Origin: Sporosarcina sp. FSL K6-3457
GTDB lineage: Bacteria > Bacillota > Bacilli > Bacillales_A > Planococcaceae
Length of the DNA stretch: 64,000 nucleotides
Assembly: GCF_038007285.1 (NCBI RefSeq)
Contig: NZ_JBBOWX010000001.1
Coordinates: 3,241,501 to 3,305,500, forward strand
Reading direction: 5' to 3'
Shown here piece by piece: positions 63,475 to 64,000 of this stretch. The notes under the pieces are model-generated. The model saw nothing but the letters and a program-made list of their open reading frames with translations, had not been told where the DNA came from and did no database searches. The number at the start of each line of letters is the position of its first letter. Within the stretch, counting starts at the first letter, position 1. A program made the translations under genes and the position numbers.

Positions 63475-64000
63475 TTAACCATTAAAAACGAGTGTTTCAA
63501 CGATTTGAAAACCGTTCCAAACCGGCTTTGCCCCCTCATCTAGCAGTTTATTGGGGCCAACAGATAAGGCAGAAGTAATAGGTCCTGGAACTGTAAAAAT
63601 GTCTTTGCCATGATCGAGTGCATGTTCGACTGTACTCATCGTACCGCTCTTATCTGCCGCTTCTGTTACAACGACTGCAGTAGACAAGCCGCTAATAATT
63701 CGATTCCGCATCGGAAATGTCCAACGCTCAGGTTTCACGTAAGGTGGATATTCCGTCAGCAATAGCTGATGCTTTGCCATCTCTTCGGCAAGCAAACGAT
63801 TTTCTTTTGGATATAAATGAAATAATCCATGACCAAGGACAGCAATCGTTTTGCCACCAAATGCAATGGCAGCTTCATGTGCCATTGTATCTGCCCCCTT
63901 TGCTAATCCAGAAACAACGGCAACGTCATTGGCTACAAGTGGAGGTACAATAAGTGACATCGCCTGCTTTGAATATGCAGTCGCCTTTCTAGAGCCAATG
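63475..64000 (-). CDS. dprA: DNA processing protein DprA, C-terminal part, cut by window edge
   Basis: The frame is open to the window end and reads IGSRKATAYSKQAMSLIVPPL, then VVSGLAKGADTMAHEAAIAFGGKTIAVLG, the Rossmann-like DprA core (GSRxxT and GLAxGID-type motifs). KPERWTFPMRNRIISGLS and SGTMSTVEHALDHGKDIFTVPGP follow. About 175 residues are present, roughly the C-terminal 60 per cent, ending EAGKPVW-like EGAKPVWNGFQIVETLVFNG. DprA loads RecA on incoming single-stranded DNA during transformation. The ATG at 63958-63960 is internal, not the start. Confidence 0.95.
   Translation of the reverse strand, partial: IGSRKATAYSKQAMSLIVPPLVANDVAVVSGLAKGADTMAHEAAIAFGGKTIAVLGHGLFHLYPKENRLLAEEMAKHQLLLTEYPPYVKPERWTFPMRNRIISGLSTAVVVTEAADKSGTMSTVEHALDHGKDIFTVPGPITSALSVGPNKLLDEGAKPVWNGFQIVETLVFNG

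Overview
The window is a chromosomal segment of a low-to-mid G+C Firmicute of the order Bacillales. Gene content and order follow the Bacillus subtilis codY / fla-che / rpsB-tsf-pyrH-frr / uppS-cdsA-dxr-rseP-proS-polC / rimP-nusA-infB-rbfA-truB-ribF-rpsO-pnp chromosome arm almost gene for gene. The protein style (a long Gln/Gly/Arg/Pro-rich IF2 N-terminus, an extra small gene beside sigD, species-specific intergenic repeats) suggests a Planococcaceae member such as Sporosarcina. That placement is inference from memory and was not computed. All conserved genes lie on the minus strand, so transcription runs from high to low coordinates.

Layout in the direction of transcription (right to left). 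(1) 64000-58358: dprA (cut by the window edge), topA, trmFO, xerC. (2) 58345-55539: hslV, hslU and the global regulator codY, closed by a strong terminator. (3) 55204-26978: the large fla/che locus with rod (flgB, flgC, fliE), MS-ring and C-ring (fliF, fliG, fliM, fliY), export apparatus (fliH-I-J, fliO-P-Q-R, flhB, flhA), hook genes (fliK, flgD, flgE), motor helpers (fliL, swrD, motE-like ylxF), placement GTPase and ATPase (flhF, flhG), chemotaxis genes (cheY, B, A, W, C, D), then sigD, one unrecognised small gene and swrB. (4) 26835-17249: rpsB, tsf, pyrH, frr, uppS, cdsA, dxr, rseP, proS. (5) 17012-10028: polC. (6) 9854-1: rimP, nusA, rnpM/ylxR, ylxQ, infB, ylxP, rbfA, truB, ribF, rpsO and the start of pnp.

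Three things depart from the ordinary. First, polC, the essential replicative DNA polymerase gene, is split by a complete 2.67-kb group II intron (11434-14104) encoding a reverse transcriptase/maturase with an HNH domain. Removing it exactly restores a 1437-residue PolC, and the intron sits one codon after the catalytic Asp-Ile-Asp motif. Second, at least six copies of a 130-200 bp intergenic element (17038, 18980, 20488, 24970, 47996, 63209) lie in the same orientation between genes. They share an outer frame of inverted repeats that varies compensatorily between copies, while the internal stem-loops differ from copy to copy. A second family has two copies (4250, 60952), and one stem-loop appears in both families. 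Third, the rpsO-pnp interval, short in relatives, has been enlarged by a plus-strand coiled-coil gene made of 21-bp repeats and a broken DUF6398-like gene.

I see no rRNA, tRNA, CRISPR array, prophage or insertion sequence. Plus-strand open frames are shadows of minus-strand genes except for the gene at 820-1395.
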